A stretch of 64,000 bases of DNA from Microbacterium sp. EST19A (GTDB lineage Bacteria; Actinomycetota; Actinomycetes; Actinomycetales; Microbacteriaceae), in assembly GCF_019969685.1 (NCBI RefSeq), contig NZ_JAHXYZ010000001.1, positions 744,001-808,000 on the forward strand. The letters run 5' to 3'. The notes under the pieces are model-generated. The model worked only from the letters and a program-made list of their open reading frames with translations, did not search any database and had not been told where the DNA came from. Shown one piece after another: positions 9,301-18,423 of this stretch. The translations under genes were made by a program, and so were the position numbers. Positions within the stretch are counted from its first letter, which is position 1. Every line of letters starts with the position of its first letter.

Positions 9301-10770
9301 ATGAGCGCAGCGCAGCCGACCCCTCGCGTCCGCAACGAGGACACCCGCTTCTTCGGACATCCCTGGTCGCTGGTCCACATCTTCGGTGTGGAGATGTGGG
9401 AGCGCTTCAGCTTCTACGGCATGCAGGGCATCCTGCTCATCTACCTGTACTACTCGGCGACGCAGGGCGGCCTCGGCATCCCCGAGGCGGTCGCCGGCGG
9501 GATCGTCGGCGCATACGGCGGCTCGGTGTATCTCGCCACGATCCTCGGCGCCTGGCTCGCCGACCGGCTCTTCGGATCGGAGCGGGTGCTGTTCTTCAGC
9601 GCCATCGTGATCGTCGCCGGCCATATCGCTCTCGCGCTGATCCCCGGCGTGCTCGGCGTCGGCGTCGGACTGGTGCTCGTCGCACTCGGCTCCGGCGGGC
9701 TCAAGGCCAACGCGACGTCGGTCGTCGGAACCCTCTACGCCCCGGACGACACGCGTCGCGACGGCGGTTTCTCGCTGTTCTACCTCGGCATCAACCTCGG
9801 AGCCTTCCTCGGGCCGATCCTCACCGGCATCCTGCAGTCCACCCTCGGCTTCCACTGGGGCTTCGGCCTGGCTGCGGTCGGCATGGCTCTCGGCCTCGTG
9901 CAGTACTCGTTCGGCCGGCGGTCGCTTCCCGCAGCAGCCCGCGCCGTTCCGAACCCTCTGCCGGCGTCGCGCTACCGCCTCGTCGTGATCATCGCGATCG
10001 CCGCGGTCGCCCTGATCGCCGTGCTCGTGCTCCTCGGGGTCATCCGCGCGGACAACCTCGCCATCATCGTCATCGCGGTCACGGTGGTCGCCGCGATCGC
10101 CTACTTCGCGGTGATTCTCCGCAGCAAGCGGATCGACGCGACCGAACGCTCGCGCGTCTGGGCGTTCGTGCCGCTGTTCATCACGAGCGTCGCGTTCTGG
10201 TCGCTGTACCAGCAGCAGTTCACGGTGCTGACGATCTACTCCGACAAGCGCCTGGACCGGTCGCTCTTCGGCTGGGAGATGCCCGTCTCCTGGGTGCAGT
10301 CGATCAACCCGGTCTTCATCATCATCCTGTCCGGTGTCTTCGCCGCCCTCTGGACGAAACTCGGCAGACGCCAGCCCTCCACCCCGGTGAAGTTCGGCCT
10401 CGCCGCGATCATCATGGGATCCGCGTTCCTGCTGTTCCTCCCGTTCTCGGGCGGCGGAGAGAACACCACGCCGGTGCTGGCGATCGTCGGCATCCTGTTC
10501 GTGTTCACCGTCGCCGAGCTGCTGCTGTCGCCCGTCGGGCTGTCAGCCAGCACGAAGCTCGCTCCGGCCGTGTTCCAGACGCAGATGGTGGCGCTGTTCT
10601 TCCTGTCGGTCGCCCTGGGCACCGCGATCTCGGGGCAGCTCGTGGCCTTCTACGACCCGGAGAACGAGGTGCCGTTCTTCTCGATCCTCGGCGCCATCGC
10701 GATCGTCGTCGGGATCGGTCTGCTGCTCTCGGTCAAGCCCGTGCTGAAGCTGATGCGCGGGGTGCGCTGA
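9301..10770 (+). CDS. POT/PTR2-family proton-coupled peptide transporter
   Basis: 489 residues with about 14 hydrophobic segments. The POT signature EMWERFSFYGMQGILLIY (near residues 30-50) carries the ExxERF motif needed for proton coupling. The second family region GSGGLKANATSVVGTLY with FSLFYLGINLGAFLGP is present. It would import di- and tripeptides with protons across the cytoplasmic membrane. TACGGT lies 6 bases before the ATG, a leaderless promoter. It converges on the acetyltransferase gene with 12 bases between stops. Confidence 0.93.
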   Translation: MSAAQPTPRVRNEDTRFFGHPWSLVHIFGVEMWERFSFYGMQGILLIYLYYSATQGGLGIPEAVAGGIVGAYGGSVYLATILGAWLADRLFGSERVLFFSAIVIVAGHIALALIPGVLGVGVGLVLVALGSGGLKANATSVVGTLYAPDDTRRDGGFSLFYLGINLGAFLGPILTGILQSTLGFHWGFGLAAVGMALGLVQYSFGRRSLPAAARAVPNPLPASRYRLVVIIAIAAVALIAVLVLLGVIRADNLAIIVIAVTVVAAIAYFAVILRSKRIDATERSRVWAFVPLFITSVAFWSLYQQQFTVLTIYSDKRLDRSLFGWEMPVSWVQSINPVFIIILSGVFAALWTKLGRRQPSTPVKFGLAAIIMGSAFLLFLPFSGGGENTTPVLAIVGILFVFTVAELLLSPVGLSASTKLAPAVFQTQMVALFFLSVALGTAISGQLVAFYDPENEVPFFSILGAIAIVVGIGLLLSVKPVLKLMRGVR

Positions 10771-10782
10771 CAGTGGTCGCTC

Positions 10783-11472
10783 CTACGCCGTGAAGAGGTA
10801 GCCGCGCTCGACGTCGAAGCCGGCGATGGAGAGGCCGCGTCCGAGTAGCTCTTCCATCTCGCCGCGCAGGCGCGTGCGCCATTCGTGCGCGGACGCAGGG
10901 TCGGAGACGCGCAGCGACTCGATGTCGGCCGGGATCTCCAGGGTCTCGACCACGGAGTCGGAGGCCGGGGGCTTCGCGATGTCGGCGAGCGCCCACTCGA
11001 CGTCGAGGCGGTCGCTCTCGTCGCCCGCGTCGCCGCCGCCGAAGATGCCGTAGCGGTTCACCGAGTACCCGGTCGCGCGGGCTCCGAGCACCGTGAAGAA
11101 GAAGTGCGCGTTGCGGGCGACGAGCGGATCGAACGTCCACGTGATGCGGCCGACATCGCGCGAGAACGCCCACTGGCGCTGGTGCTCCTTGAGCTCGCGA
11201 CCCCAGCCGCGGCCGCGGAACTCCGGCAGCAGCGCGGTGATGTGCGAGTGCATCGCACGCCGAGCCGGCTCGCCGAAGAAGGCGATCGACGCGCCGACCA
11301 TGCGCTCCTCGTCACCCTCGCCGTCGAAGAAGCCGACGACGTAGTTGCCCGATTGCTGCAGGGCGCGCAGGGTGCCGGCATCCACCACGCGCTGCGGACC
11401 CCGGATGGAGTCGAGCAGGCCCTGCGCGTCGAGGATGAGTTCAACGGTGTCGAGATCGCGGATGGTTCGCAC
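10783..11472 (-). CDS. GNAT-superfamily acetyltransferase (COG3375-like)
   Basis: 229 residues. The GNAT core shows VVGFFDGEGDEERMVGASIAFFG, then the acetyl-CoA loop region HSHITALLPEFRGRGWGRELKEHQR, whose RGxGxG-like RGRGWG pattern is clear. ITWTFDPLVARNAHFFFTVLGA is typical of the COG3375 group, whose members are sometimes linked to o-succinylbenzoate synthase-type pathways without proof. The GTG at 11472 has CAGACT 6 bases upstream. No substrate can be read. Confidence 0.8.
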   Translation of the reverse strand: MRTIRDLDTVELILDAQGLLDSIRGPQRVVDAGTLRALQQSGNYVVGFFDGEGDEERMVGASIAFFGEPARRAMHSHITALLPEFRGRGWGRELKEHQRQWAFSRDVGRITWTFDPLVARNAHFFFTVLGARATGYSVNRYGIFGGGDAGDESDRLDVEWALADIAKPPASDSVVETLEIPADIESLRVSDPASAHEWRTRLRGEMEELLGRGLSIAGFDVERGYLFTA

Positions 11473-11520
11473 GAACCCAGTCTGCCCCTCCTCGGCCCGT
11501 TCGAGGAATCGGACCCGCGA

Positions 11521-12846
11521 TCACACCTCACGCAGCGCGTCGCGACCGAGCTGCGACACCGACGTCAGGCCCGCCAGGCCGAGCGTGATGTCGAGCTCGG
11601 CGAGCACGTTCCGGATCACTTCGCGCACGCCCGTCTCCCCCGCGATGCCGAGGCCGTAGGCATAGGGGCGGCCGAGGGCGACCACCGTGGCGCCGAGGGC
11701 GAGGGCGATCGCGGCATCCGCCCCGCCGCGCACGCCGGAGTCGAACACGATCGGCACCCGCCCGGCCACCCGCTGGGCGATCTCGGGCAGCACGTCGAGC
11801 GTCGGCACCGACTGGTCGATCTGACGGCCGCCGTGGTTGGAGATCCAGATGCCGTCCATCCCGGCATCCAGCGCGCTCTGCGCGTCGTCGGGATGCACGA
11901 TCCCCTTGAGGATGATCGGCAGGCTCGTCCATTCACGCGCCTTCGCCAGGTCGCCCCAGGTCAGGGCCGGGGTGGAGAAGACATCGAGGAACGTCTCCAC
12001 CGCCGCGCGCGGCAGCGGCGAGCGCAGGTTGTCGCGCAGAGACCCGCCGCCCGTGAGCGGCGCCCCCTTCCGTGCGATCGTGAGAGCCGCGGCCACGGCT
12101 TTCGGCGTGACCTTGACGGCCGCAGCATCCGCCTTCGGTGCTGACGCGCGCTCGCGCACCAGCCGCTGGAAGACCGGATCGCTCGTGTACTGCGCGATCC
12201 CCATGCCGCGCGTGAACGGCAGGTACGCGAGATCGAGATCCCGGGTGCGCCAGCCGAGCAGGTGCGTGTCGAGCGTGACGACGATCGCCTCGCAGCCGGA
12301 CGCCTCGGCGCGGCCGAGCAGCGAGCGGTTCAGGTCGTCTGACGCCGACCAGTAGAGCTGGAACAGGCGGGAGCCGTGCGGCGCGGCATCCGCCACCTGC
12401 TCCATCGGGAACGACGCCTGATTCGAGAGCGTGTACGGCACGCCGACGGATGCCGCCGCCCTGGCCACCGCGAGATCGGCGTCGCTGTGCGCCATCTCCA
12501 TCACCCCGAGTGGAGCGAGCAGCAGAGGAGTCGGCCGCCTCTTCCCGAGGAAGTCGACGCCGAGGTCGCGCGCGGACACGTCGCGCAGCGGCCGCGGCCA
12601 CACCTGCCAGCGTCCGAACGCCGCACGGTTCGCGGCCATGGTGCGCTCGGCGCCCGCCCCACCCGCGATGTAGGCGAAGGCTTCGGCACTCAGCGCCTTG
12701 CGGGCCGCCGTCTTCAACGCGACGGATGCTATCGGCACCGCGGGCTTCGTCCCGCTGATGCCGGCGCGATAGATGTCGGATTGTGTGCGCCGGGAGATGC
12801 CGCGGCTGGCGGCGGGATCGTCCGGAGCGACGCTGCTCGTGACCAT
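11521..12846 (-). CDS. FMN-dependent alpha-hydroxyacid oxidase/dehydrogenase (lactate monooxygenase-like)
   Basis: 441 residues from ATG 12846. This start is preferred over an in-frame GTG at 12852 because TAACAT sits 6 bases upstream. The TIM-barrel FMN family is evident: LLLAPLGVMEMAHSDADLAVARAA, FQLYWSASDD, IVVTLDTHLLGWRTRDLD, LILKGIVHPDDA, and the active-site ISNHGGRQIDQS with the catalytic histidine. DSGVRGGADAAIALALGA is the phosphate-binding end. The long N-terminal extension resembles lactate 2-monooxygenases. Substrate, probably L-lactate or a related 2-hydroxyacid, is inferred. It is divergent from an MFS exporter. Confidence 0.88.
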   Translation of the reverse strand: MVTSSVAPDDPAASRGISRRTQSDIYRAGISGTKPAVPIASVALKTAARKALSAEAFAYIAGGAGAERTMAANRAAFGRWQVWPRPLRDVSARDLGVDFLGKRRPTPLLLAPLGVMEMAHSDADLAVARAAASVGVPYTLSNQASFPMEQVADAAPHGSRLFQLYWSASDDLNRSLLGRAEASGCEAIVVTLDTHLLGWRTRDLDLAYLPFTRGMGIAQYTSDPVFQRLVRERASAPKADAAAVKVTPKAVAAALTIARKGAPLTGGGSLRDNLRSPLPRAAVETFLDVFSTPALTWGDLAKAREWTSLPIILKGIVHPDDAQSALDAGMDGIWISNHGGRQIDQSVPTLDVLPEIAQRVAGRVPIVFDSGVRGGADAAIALALGATVVALGRPYAYGLGIAGETGVREVIRNVLAELDITLGLAGLTSVSQLGRDALREV

Positions 12847-12908
12847 GTCCACATGTTAGTCAGGACGGTCCGGCCCTCGGGTGTCGCGGGCGCCGATAGC
12901 CTTGGTCG

Positions 12909-14348
12909 GTGGGTGCGAACGAGGACAAGGCCAGGAAGCGTCTCTCGAGAACCCCGCCGAAGTGGGCGATCGTCGCGGTGCTCGCCTTCGCCGGACTCTG
13001 CTCGTCGTTCATGTTCACGCTGGTGGTGCCGCTGCAGGCCGAGCTGCCGCAGCTGCTGAACGCCTCCCGCGAGGACACCACGTGGGTCGTCACGATCACC
13101 CTCCTGGTCGCCGCCGTCGCCACCCCGATCTCGGGCCGCCTGGGCGACATGTACGGCAAGCGCCGCGTCGTGATCGTGCTGCTCGCCCTGCTGATCGTCG
13201 GCTCGCTCGTCGCGGCGCTCTCGGGATCGATCGTCGGCGTCATCATCGGTCGCGCGCTGCAGGGCGCCGTCACGGGCGTCGTGCCGCTCGGCATCGCCAT
13301 CATGCGCGACGTGCTGCCGCCCGAGCGCCTCGGAACCGCGGTCGCGCTGATGAGCGCCACCATGGGCGTGGGCGGTGCGATCGGGCTCCCGGTCGCCGCG
13401 CTGCTCGCCGAGCACGCCGACTGGCACATGCTCTTCTGGCTCGCCGCCGCGCTCGGTGTCGCGGGCCTCGTGCTCGTGCTGGCGGTCGTCCCCGAGGACG
13501 TGCTGCGTTTTCCCGGTCGCCTCGACGTGCTCGGCGCCATCGGCCTCGCGATCGGCCTCACCGGCATCCTGCTCTTCGTCTCCCGCGGTGCGGAATGGGG
13601 TTGGACCGCGCCCCTCACCCTCACCTGCATCATCGGCGGGGTCGTCGTGCTGCTGATCTGGGGTTGGTACCAGCTGCGCACGAAGGACCCGCTGCTCGAT
13701 CTGCGCGTCGCCGCGCGGCCCGCCGTGCTCTTCACGAACATCGCCGCGATCGGCATGGGCTTCGCACTGTTCGGGTCGAACATCACCTTCCCGCAGCTGC
13801 TCGAGATGCCCGTCGCGAACTCGGGCTTCGGCCTCGACATGGTCGGCGCCTCGCTCGTCGTCATGCCGGCCGGACTCGTGATGATGGTCATCTCGCCGCT
13901 CTCCGGACGACTCGAGCGCACCGTCGGTCCGCGCCCGCTCTTCACGATCGGCGCCACCGCCATCGTGCTCGCCTACCTTTTCGTGCTGCTCTGGTCGAGC
14001 GAGGTGTGGCACATCCTCGCCGCCAACATCCTCATCGGCGTGGGCATCGGGTTCACCTTCGCGGCGATGCCGATGATCATCATGCGCTCCGTCCCGGCGA
14101 ACGAGACCGGAGCGTCCAACGGACTGAACGCGCTGTTCCGCTCCGTCGGCACTTCGAGCGCCTCCGCGGTCATGGGCGGCATCCTCGCGGCGATGAGCAT
14201 CGACGCCGGCGGCGTCTCGATGCCGACGCGCGCGGCGTTCGACGTGTGCTTCTGGCTCGCGATCGCCGCGGGCATCATCGCGGTCGTGCTGTCGCTGTTC
14301 ATCCCGCGCCAGCGCAGCACGGAGCTGCATCCGTCACTGCCGGGCTGA
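12909..14348 (+). CDS. MFS multidrug exporter, DHA2 (14-helix) type
   Basis: 479 residues with about 14 predicted helices. The motif GRLGDMYGKRRVVIV (about residues 77-91) is the conserved loop 2-3 of MFS carriers, and RALQGAVTGVVPLGIAIMRDVLP is motif C-like. PANETGASNGLNALFRSVGTSSASAVMG near the C-terminus is characteristic of the EmrB/QacA group. It would export drugs or metabolites with protons. The GTG start follows TAGCCT by 6 bases, so it is leaderless. The stop lies 2 bases from the convergent next gene. Confidence 0.9.
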   Translation: MGANEDKARKRLSRTPPKWAIVAVLAFAGLCSSFMFTLVVPLQAELPQLLNASREDTTWVVTITLLVAAVATPISGRLGDMYGKRRVVIVLLALLIVGSLVAALSGSIVGVIIGRALQGAVTGVVPLGIAIMRDVLPPERLGTAVALMSATMGVGGAIGLPVAALLAEHADWHMLFWLAAALGVAGLVLVLAVVPEDVLRFPGRLDVLGAIGLAIGLTGILLFVSRGAEWGWTAPLTLTCIIGGVVVLLIWGWYQLRTKDPLLDLRVAARPAVLFTNIAAIGMGFALFGSNITFPQLLEMPVANSGFGLDMVGASLVVMPAGLVMMVISPLSGRLERTVGPRPLFTIGATAIVLAYLFVLLWSSEVWHILAANILIGVGIGFTFAAMPMIIMRSVPANETGASNGLNALFRSVGTSSASAVMGGILAAMSIDAGGVSMPTRAAFDVCFWLAIAAGIIAVVLSLFIPRQRSTELHPSLPG

Positions 14349-14350
14349 CG

Positions 14351-14752
14351 TCACCCCGAGAAGGTGCGCGGGTCGGGGTCTCCGTCGCGCGGCGGACGCA
14401 GTCGGTCGGGGATCGGCCAGGGCAGCACGAACTGCGCCGTGGCCGGGCGGGTCATGTCGCCGAAGTCGTCGATCTTGACCACGATCCGTCCCGGGGACCC
14501 CTCCTCGTCGGGCGTCACCTCGAGGATGCGCACGCGCAGCGGACGCTCGCCCTCGCCCTCCAGCATCCACGGGTCGGCGAGCCAGGCGATGCCGTGGTCC
14601 TCCAGCGCCGCCTCGGCATCGAGCCACTCGGTCGCGTCGGATGCCGGGCGGCCGAGCACGTCGACCGCGACCCAGTCGTCGCCCGCGGGGTGGATCCAGC
14701 CGAGAAGCTCGCCGTCGTCGCGACGATGCGGAGTCCAGTCAGGTCGTGGCAT
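14351..14752 (-). CDS. Conserved hypothetical protein, soluble
   Basis: 133 residues, acidic and tryptophan-rich, with no signal peptide or membrane segment. It begins PDWTPHRRDDGELLGWIHP and ends FVLPWPIPDRLRPPRDGDPDPRTFSG. I recognise no family; it looks like a small beta-rich protein. TAGCAT lies 6 bases before the ATG (14759-14764 on the minus strand), supporting a real leaderless gene. It converges with the MFS exporter. Confidence 0.65.
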   Translation of the reverse strand: MPRPDWTPHRRDDGELLGWIHPAGDDWVAVDVLGRPASDATEWLDAEAALEDHGIAWLADPWMLEGEGERPLRVRILEVTPDEEGSPGRIVVKIDDFGDMTRPATAQFVLPWPIPDRLRPPRDGDPDPRTFSG

Positions 14753-14781
14753 CCCTCGATGCTAGAGCCTCGATCGCTGTG

Positions 14782-15723
14782 TCAGTGCGTGTACTCCATG
14801 AGCTCGACGCCGAGCACGCGGAACGCGTCGTGGGCGCGCAGCCGGTGTGTGATCGAGAGGTCGTCGAAGCAGACGATGAGCGAATAGGCGATGCCCGCGC
14901 GGGGACCGGCGAGCACACCCGCCTCGGCGCGCACACCGCGATCGCGCCCGGTCTTGTTGATGAAGAGCAGGCCGTGCGCGTCATGATCGTGCGAGAACGG
15001 GTCGAGACCCGTGGATGCCGCGACCAGGCTCAGATCCTGGTTCAGGCTGAGCCACTCCGAGACCTGCGCGCTCACGGCGGCGTCGACGACCTGCGAGTTC
15101 ACGAGCGCGGAGAAGAGACCGGCGAGCTCTCGGGCCGAACCGACCGCGACCTGCGGGGCGTCATCGGGTCCGCGCTGGTCGCGGAAGCGGTCGAGCAGCG
15201 CGGTGCGGCGCAGTCCGAGCGATTCGATGCGCTGGCGCACGCGATCGTGCCCGACGCGGTGCAGCAGCGCGTTCACCGCGATCGGATCACCGGCGGTCGC
15301 TGCCAGCACGGCGAGGTCTTCCAGCGGCAGCGCCGGAGCATGCAGATTGCGCCACAGCCCCGAGGACTCGACGGCATCCACCGCCGTGCGGTCGACGATC
15401 TCGAGCGGATCCAGCTCGCCGCTCTCGAAGCCCGCGGCCACCTCGATCAGCAGCGGGACGACACCCAGCCCTGCGACCGGCATGGTGACGTGGTCATCGC
15501 CGGAGAGCACGTGCACGTGACTGTCGAGATCGACGACGTGCACCGAGACCTGCGCTCCGGCATCCACCAGCTCCTCCAGCGAGCGGAGCGTCGACGTGAA
15601 CGAGCGCCGTCCGACGGCGGCCCTCCTCGGGAGGCGTCTGGTGGCGCGCTGCGAGCGGCGTCCACCGGCCGGGGCCGGGGCCGAGGAGTTGCGGAACCCT
15701 TCGAAAGGCTCGGGAGCGCCCAC
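14782..15723 (-). CDS. Class A beta-lactamase-fold protein lacking catalytic residues
   Basis: 313 residues. Aligning by eye to class A serine hydrolases, the P-A-A-S-x-x-K-x-P segment reads MPVAGLGVVPLL (residues 81-92), so the nucleophile serine is Gly85 and the general-base lysine is Val88. The SDN motif region reads AGDPIAVNALL (Gly145, Asp146, Pro147). Only the KTG motif survives (Lys257-Gly259 in INKTGRDRG), with the following strand intact. No signal peptide is obvious. It is therefore probably a non-catalytic binding protein with the beta-lactamase fold. The GTG start has AAGGAT upstream. It is not a pseudogene in the usual sense, as the frame is intact. Confidence 0.78.
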   Translation of the reverse strand: MGAPEPFEGFRNSSAPAPAGGRRSQRATRRLPRRAAVGRRSFTSTLRSLEELVDAGAQVSVHVVDLDSHVHVLSGDDHVTMPVAGLGVVPLLIEVAAGFESGELDPLEIVDRTAVDAVESSGLWRNLHAPALPLEDLAVLAATAGDPIAVNALLHRVGHDRVRQRIESLGLRRTALLDRFRDQRGPDDAPQVAVGSARELAGLFSALVNSQVVDAAVSAQVSEWLSLNQDLSLVAASTGLDPFSHDHDAHGLLFINKTGRDRGVRAEAGVLAGPRAGIAYSLIVCFDDLSITHRLRAHDAFRVLGVELMEYTH

Positions 15724-15837
15724 GCGTGATCCTTAGGGGGGATGGGGATTTGCGGGTTGCCGAGAGGATGCGCTCCCCAGCGGCAGGGATATCGTAACCC
15801 CGCCGCCGGGGGATGCCTCACAGACTGCGGTGATTCG

Positions 15838-17802
15838 TCACCAGATGGTCACCCGGGACTCCTGAGCCAGCCACAGCGCATCGGCGTCGCTCACGTCGAA
15901 CGCCGCGTAGAACGCATCGATGTTGCGGACGATCTGGTTGCACCGGAACTCGTTGGGCGAGTGCGGGTCGATCGTCAGCAGCCGCAGTGTCTCCGCGTCG
16001 CGGCTCTTCTGCTGCCAGACCTGCGCCCACGAGAGCAGCAGGCGCTGCACGCCCGTGTAGCCGTCGATGACCGGTGCCTCTGCTCCGTCGAGCGAAAGCT
16101 CGTACGCCTTGAGCGCGATGCCCAGGCCACCGAGGTCGCCGATGTTCTCGCCGATGGTCAGGGCGCCGTTGACGTGGTGCTCGGCGTCGAGGCCCTCGGG
16201 CACCAGTTCGTCGTACTGGGCGATGAGCGCCTTGGTGCGCTGTTCGAACGCCGCGCGATCGGCATCGGTCCACCAGTCCTGGAGCCGTCCGTCGCCGTCG
16301 TAGCGGCTGCCCTGGTCGTCGAAGCCGTGCCCGATCTCGTGGCCGATGACCGCGCCGATGCCGCCGTAGTTCGCCGCGGCATCGCGCTCGGCGTCGAAGA
16401 ACGGGTACTGGAGGATCGCCGCGGGGAACACGATCTCGTTCATCGACGGGTTGTAGTACGCGTTGACCATCTGCGGCGGCATGTGCCACTCGTCGCGATC
16501 GATCGGCTTCCCGACCTTGGCGACGGAGCGGTCGTGCTCGAAGATCGCCGCCCGCCGCACGTTGCCGAACAGGTCGTCCCGGTCGATCTCGAGCTTCGAG
16601 TAATCCCGCCAGACGACGGGGTGACCGATCTTGGGCGTGAAGGCATCGAGCTTCGCGAGGGCGCGCTCGCGGGTCTCGGCCGTCATCCACTCCAGTTCGG
16701 CGATGCTCTGGCGGTAGGCCTCGATGAGGTTCGCGACGAGCTCGTCCATCGCCGCCTTCGCCGTCGGCGGGTAGTGGCGCTCGACGTAGACCTTGCCGAT
16801 CGCCTCGCTCAGCGCACCCTCGGTGACCGAGACGCCTCGCTTCCAGCGCTCGCGGATCGTGGGGACGCCGGTGAGCTCGGTGCCGTAGAAGGAGAAGTTC
16901 TCCTGGACGAAGTCGTCAGTGAGATACGGCGCGGCGGCATGCACGGCGTGCGCGCGCAGCCAGGCCTTCCAGTCGTCGAGGCGCTCGGCGGTGAGGAGCG
17001 TTCCGAGGCCCTCGAGGAAGCTGGGCTGCGAGATGACGGCCTCGGCGAAGGCCTCCGGGTTGGCCGGGGCGACCGCGTCACGCCACGGCGCGAGGTCGAC
17101 GCCCACGAGCTCCTGGATCTCGTCCCAGGTCTTCAGGTTGTAGGTGGCGACGGCGTCGCGGCTCTTCACGTTGTCCCAGTGGTGACCGGCCAGCTCGGTC
17201 TCGAGCGCGATCGCGCGGTCGGCCTCGGCGGCGGCATCCGCGAACCCGGCGAGCGCGAGCAGGCGCTCGAGGTGCGCGCGGTAGGCGTCGCGGGTCTCGG
17301 CGAACGTGTCGAGCCGGAAGTAGCTCTCGTCGGGCAGCGACAGTCCGCCCTGCAGGATGACCGGCACGTAGCGCTCGGGGTTGCCCGGGTCTCCGTCGAC
17401 GTAGAAGCCGATCAGGTGGGCGCGGCCGTCGCGGTCGTAGGCGCCGACCGTGCGCAGGAACGCGGGGATGCCGTCGATCGCGTCGATCTCGGCGAGGGTC
17501 TCGGCCAGCGGCGTCACCCCGGCAGCGTCGATGCGCGCGGTGTCCATGAAGCTCGCGAACAGGTCGCCGATCTTGCGGGCGAGAGTGCCGTCTTCGGCAT
17601 CCTGCGATTCCTCGATGATCGTGCGGACGTCTTTCTCGGCCTGCTCGGCGAGAAGGTGGAACGACCCCCAGCGGGCCTTGTCGCCCGGAATCTCGGTGCG
17701 GGCGAGCCAGGCGCCGTTGACGTGGCGGTACAGGTCGTCCTGCGGGCGGATGTCGGAGCTGAACTCATCAAGGGCGAGGCCCACGGGAAGAACGTCAGTC
17801 AT
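15838..17802 (-). CDS. pepO: M13 (neprilysin/PepO) family zinc metallopeptidase
   Basis: 654 residues, the normal length for bacterial PepO. The zinc site is VIGHEIGHGFDDQGS (HExxH), with the third ligand in ENIGDLGGLGIAL and the upstream NAYYNPSMNEIVFPAAILQ of the family. The C-terminus ends in VTIW, as most M13 enzymes do. No signal peptide is seen, so it probably cleaves oligopeptides in the cytoplasm. TAGGCT lies 6 bases before the ATG, giving a leaderless start within the 25-base gap to the preceding DUF1992 gene. Confidence 0.95.
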   Translation of the reverse strand: MTDVLPVGLALDEFSSDIRPQDDLYRHVNGAWLARTEIPGDKARWGSFHLLAEQAEKDVRTIIEESQDAEDGTLARKIGDLFASFMDTARIDAAGVTPLAETLAEIDAIDGIPAFLRTVGAYDRDGRAHLIGFYVDGDPGNPERYVPVILQGGLSLPDESYFRLDTFAETRDAYRAHLERLLALAGFADAAAEADRAIALETELAGHHWDNVKSRDAVATYNLKTWDEIQELVGVDLAPWRDAVAPANPEAFAEAVISQPSFLEGLGTLLTAERLDDWKAWLRAHAVHAAAPYLTDDFVQENFSFYGTELTGVPTIRERWKRGVSVTEGALSEAIGKVYVERHYPPTAKAAMDELVANLIEAYRQSIAELEWMTAETRERALAKLDAFTPKIGHPVVWRDYSKLEIDRDDLFGNVRRAAIFEHDRSVAKVGKPIDRDEWHMPPQMVNAYYNPSMNEIVFPAAILQYPFFDAERDAAANYGGIGAVIGHEIGHGFDDQGSRYDGDGRLQDWWTDADRAAFEQRTKALIAQYDELVPEGLDAEHHVNGALTIGENIGDLGGLGIALKAYELSLDGAEAPVIDGYTGVQRLLLSWAQVWQQKSRDAETLRLLTIDPHSPNEFRCNQIVRNIDAFYAAFDVSDADALWLAQESRVTIW

Positions 17803-17827
17803 GCGAACAGCCTATGACCCGCCTCCG

Positions 17828-18376
17828 TCATTCGGTCTTCCGAAGTCCCCAGCGACGGCGACGGCGCGGCGGCTCGGGAGCGGATGGCGCAGATCGGACG
17901 GCGCGGCGCTCGCGCCAGGCCGCGACGGCGGCATCGATGTCGCGCGGCGCCGTGACCACCGGCGGACCGCCCTGCAGCTGACGACGAGCCTCGATCACCC
18001 GGCGATTGAAGTCCTCGAGCACCTCGCGCACGTCGGACTCGCGACCGAGGAGGTCGAGCTGGCTGTCGAGCTCTCGGTCCTCGTTGCGCAGCAGGATGGC
18101 GGGCGGGCCGAGTCCGGTGATGTTCTCGGTCTCGATCTTGCGGCGGATCCACCAGTCCGGATCGTCGTGCGTACCCAGACCCTCCAGCGGCTTGCCCGCG
18201 CCGGGCAGGTCGTCGAAGTCACCGCGTCGGATCGCCACCTGGATCGCGGTCTCGATGAAGGCCGCCCGATCGACGGCGGCTCCCGCTCCCGGAGCGATGC
18301 CCTCCTCGTCGTCTCCCGTCGCGCCCCGCTGCTGCGCTGCGCGATACCGCGCCGCCGCTTCCCGTGGGTCCGTCAT
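17828..18376 (-). CDS. DUF1992 (DnaJ-homologue subfamily C28-like) protein
   Basis: 182 residues from ATG 18376, chosen over an upstream in-frame ATG (18409) because GGAGGT sits 6 bases before it. The DUF1992 core FIETAIQVAIRRGDFDDLPGAGKPLEGLG and DDPDWWIRRKIETENI are clear, as is the later LRNEDRELDSQLDLLG. The arginine-rich C-terminus (PRRRRRWGLRK) is notable. The family has no established biochemical function. It lies just upstream of the M13 peptidase on the same strand. Confidence 0.85.
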   Translation of the reverse strand: MTDPREAAARYRAAQQRGATGDDEEGIAPGAGAAVDRAAFIETAIQVAIRRGDFDDLPGAGKPLEGLGTHDDPDWWIRRKIETENITGLGPPAILLRNEDRELDSQLDLLGRESDVREVLEDFNRRVIEARRQLQGGPPVVTAPRDIDAAVAAWRERRAVRSAPSAPEPPRRRRRWGLRKTE

Positions 18377-18423
18377 GATGCACCTCCGCCGCATCCGAGT
18401 TCCCTCCACCCTAAGCTCGAAGG

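Noticed and set aside
12729..14330. Long open frame on the minus strand opposite the MFS exporter
   Set aside because: It is composition-driven: charged and repetitive in Asp, Arg and His, with no motifs, and fully antisense to a clear 14-helix MFS protein.
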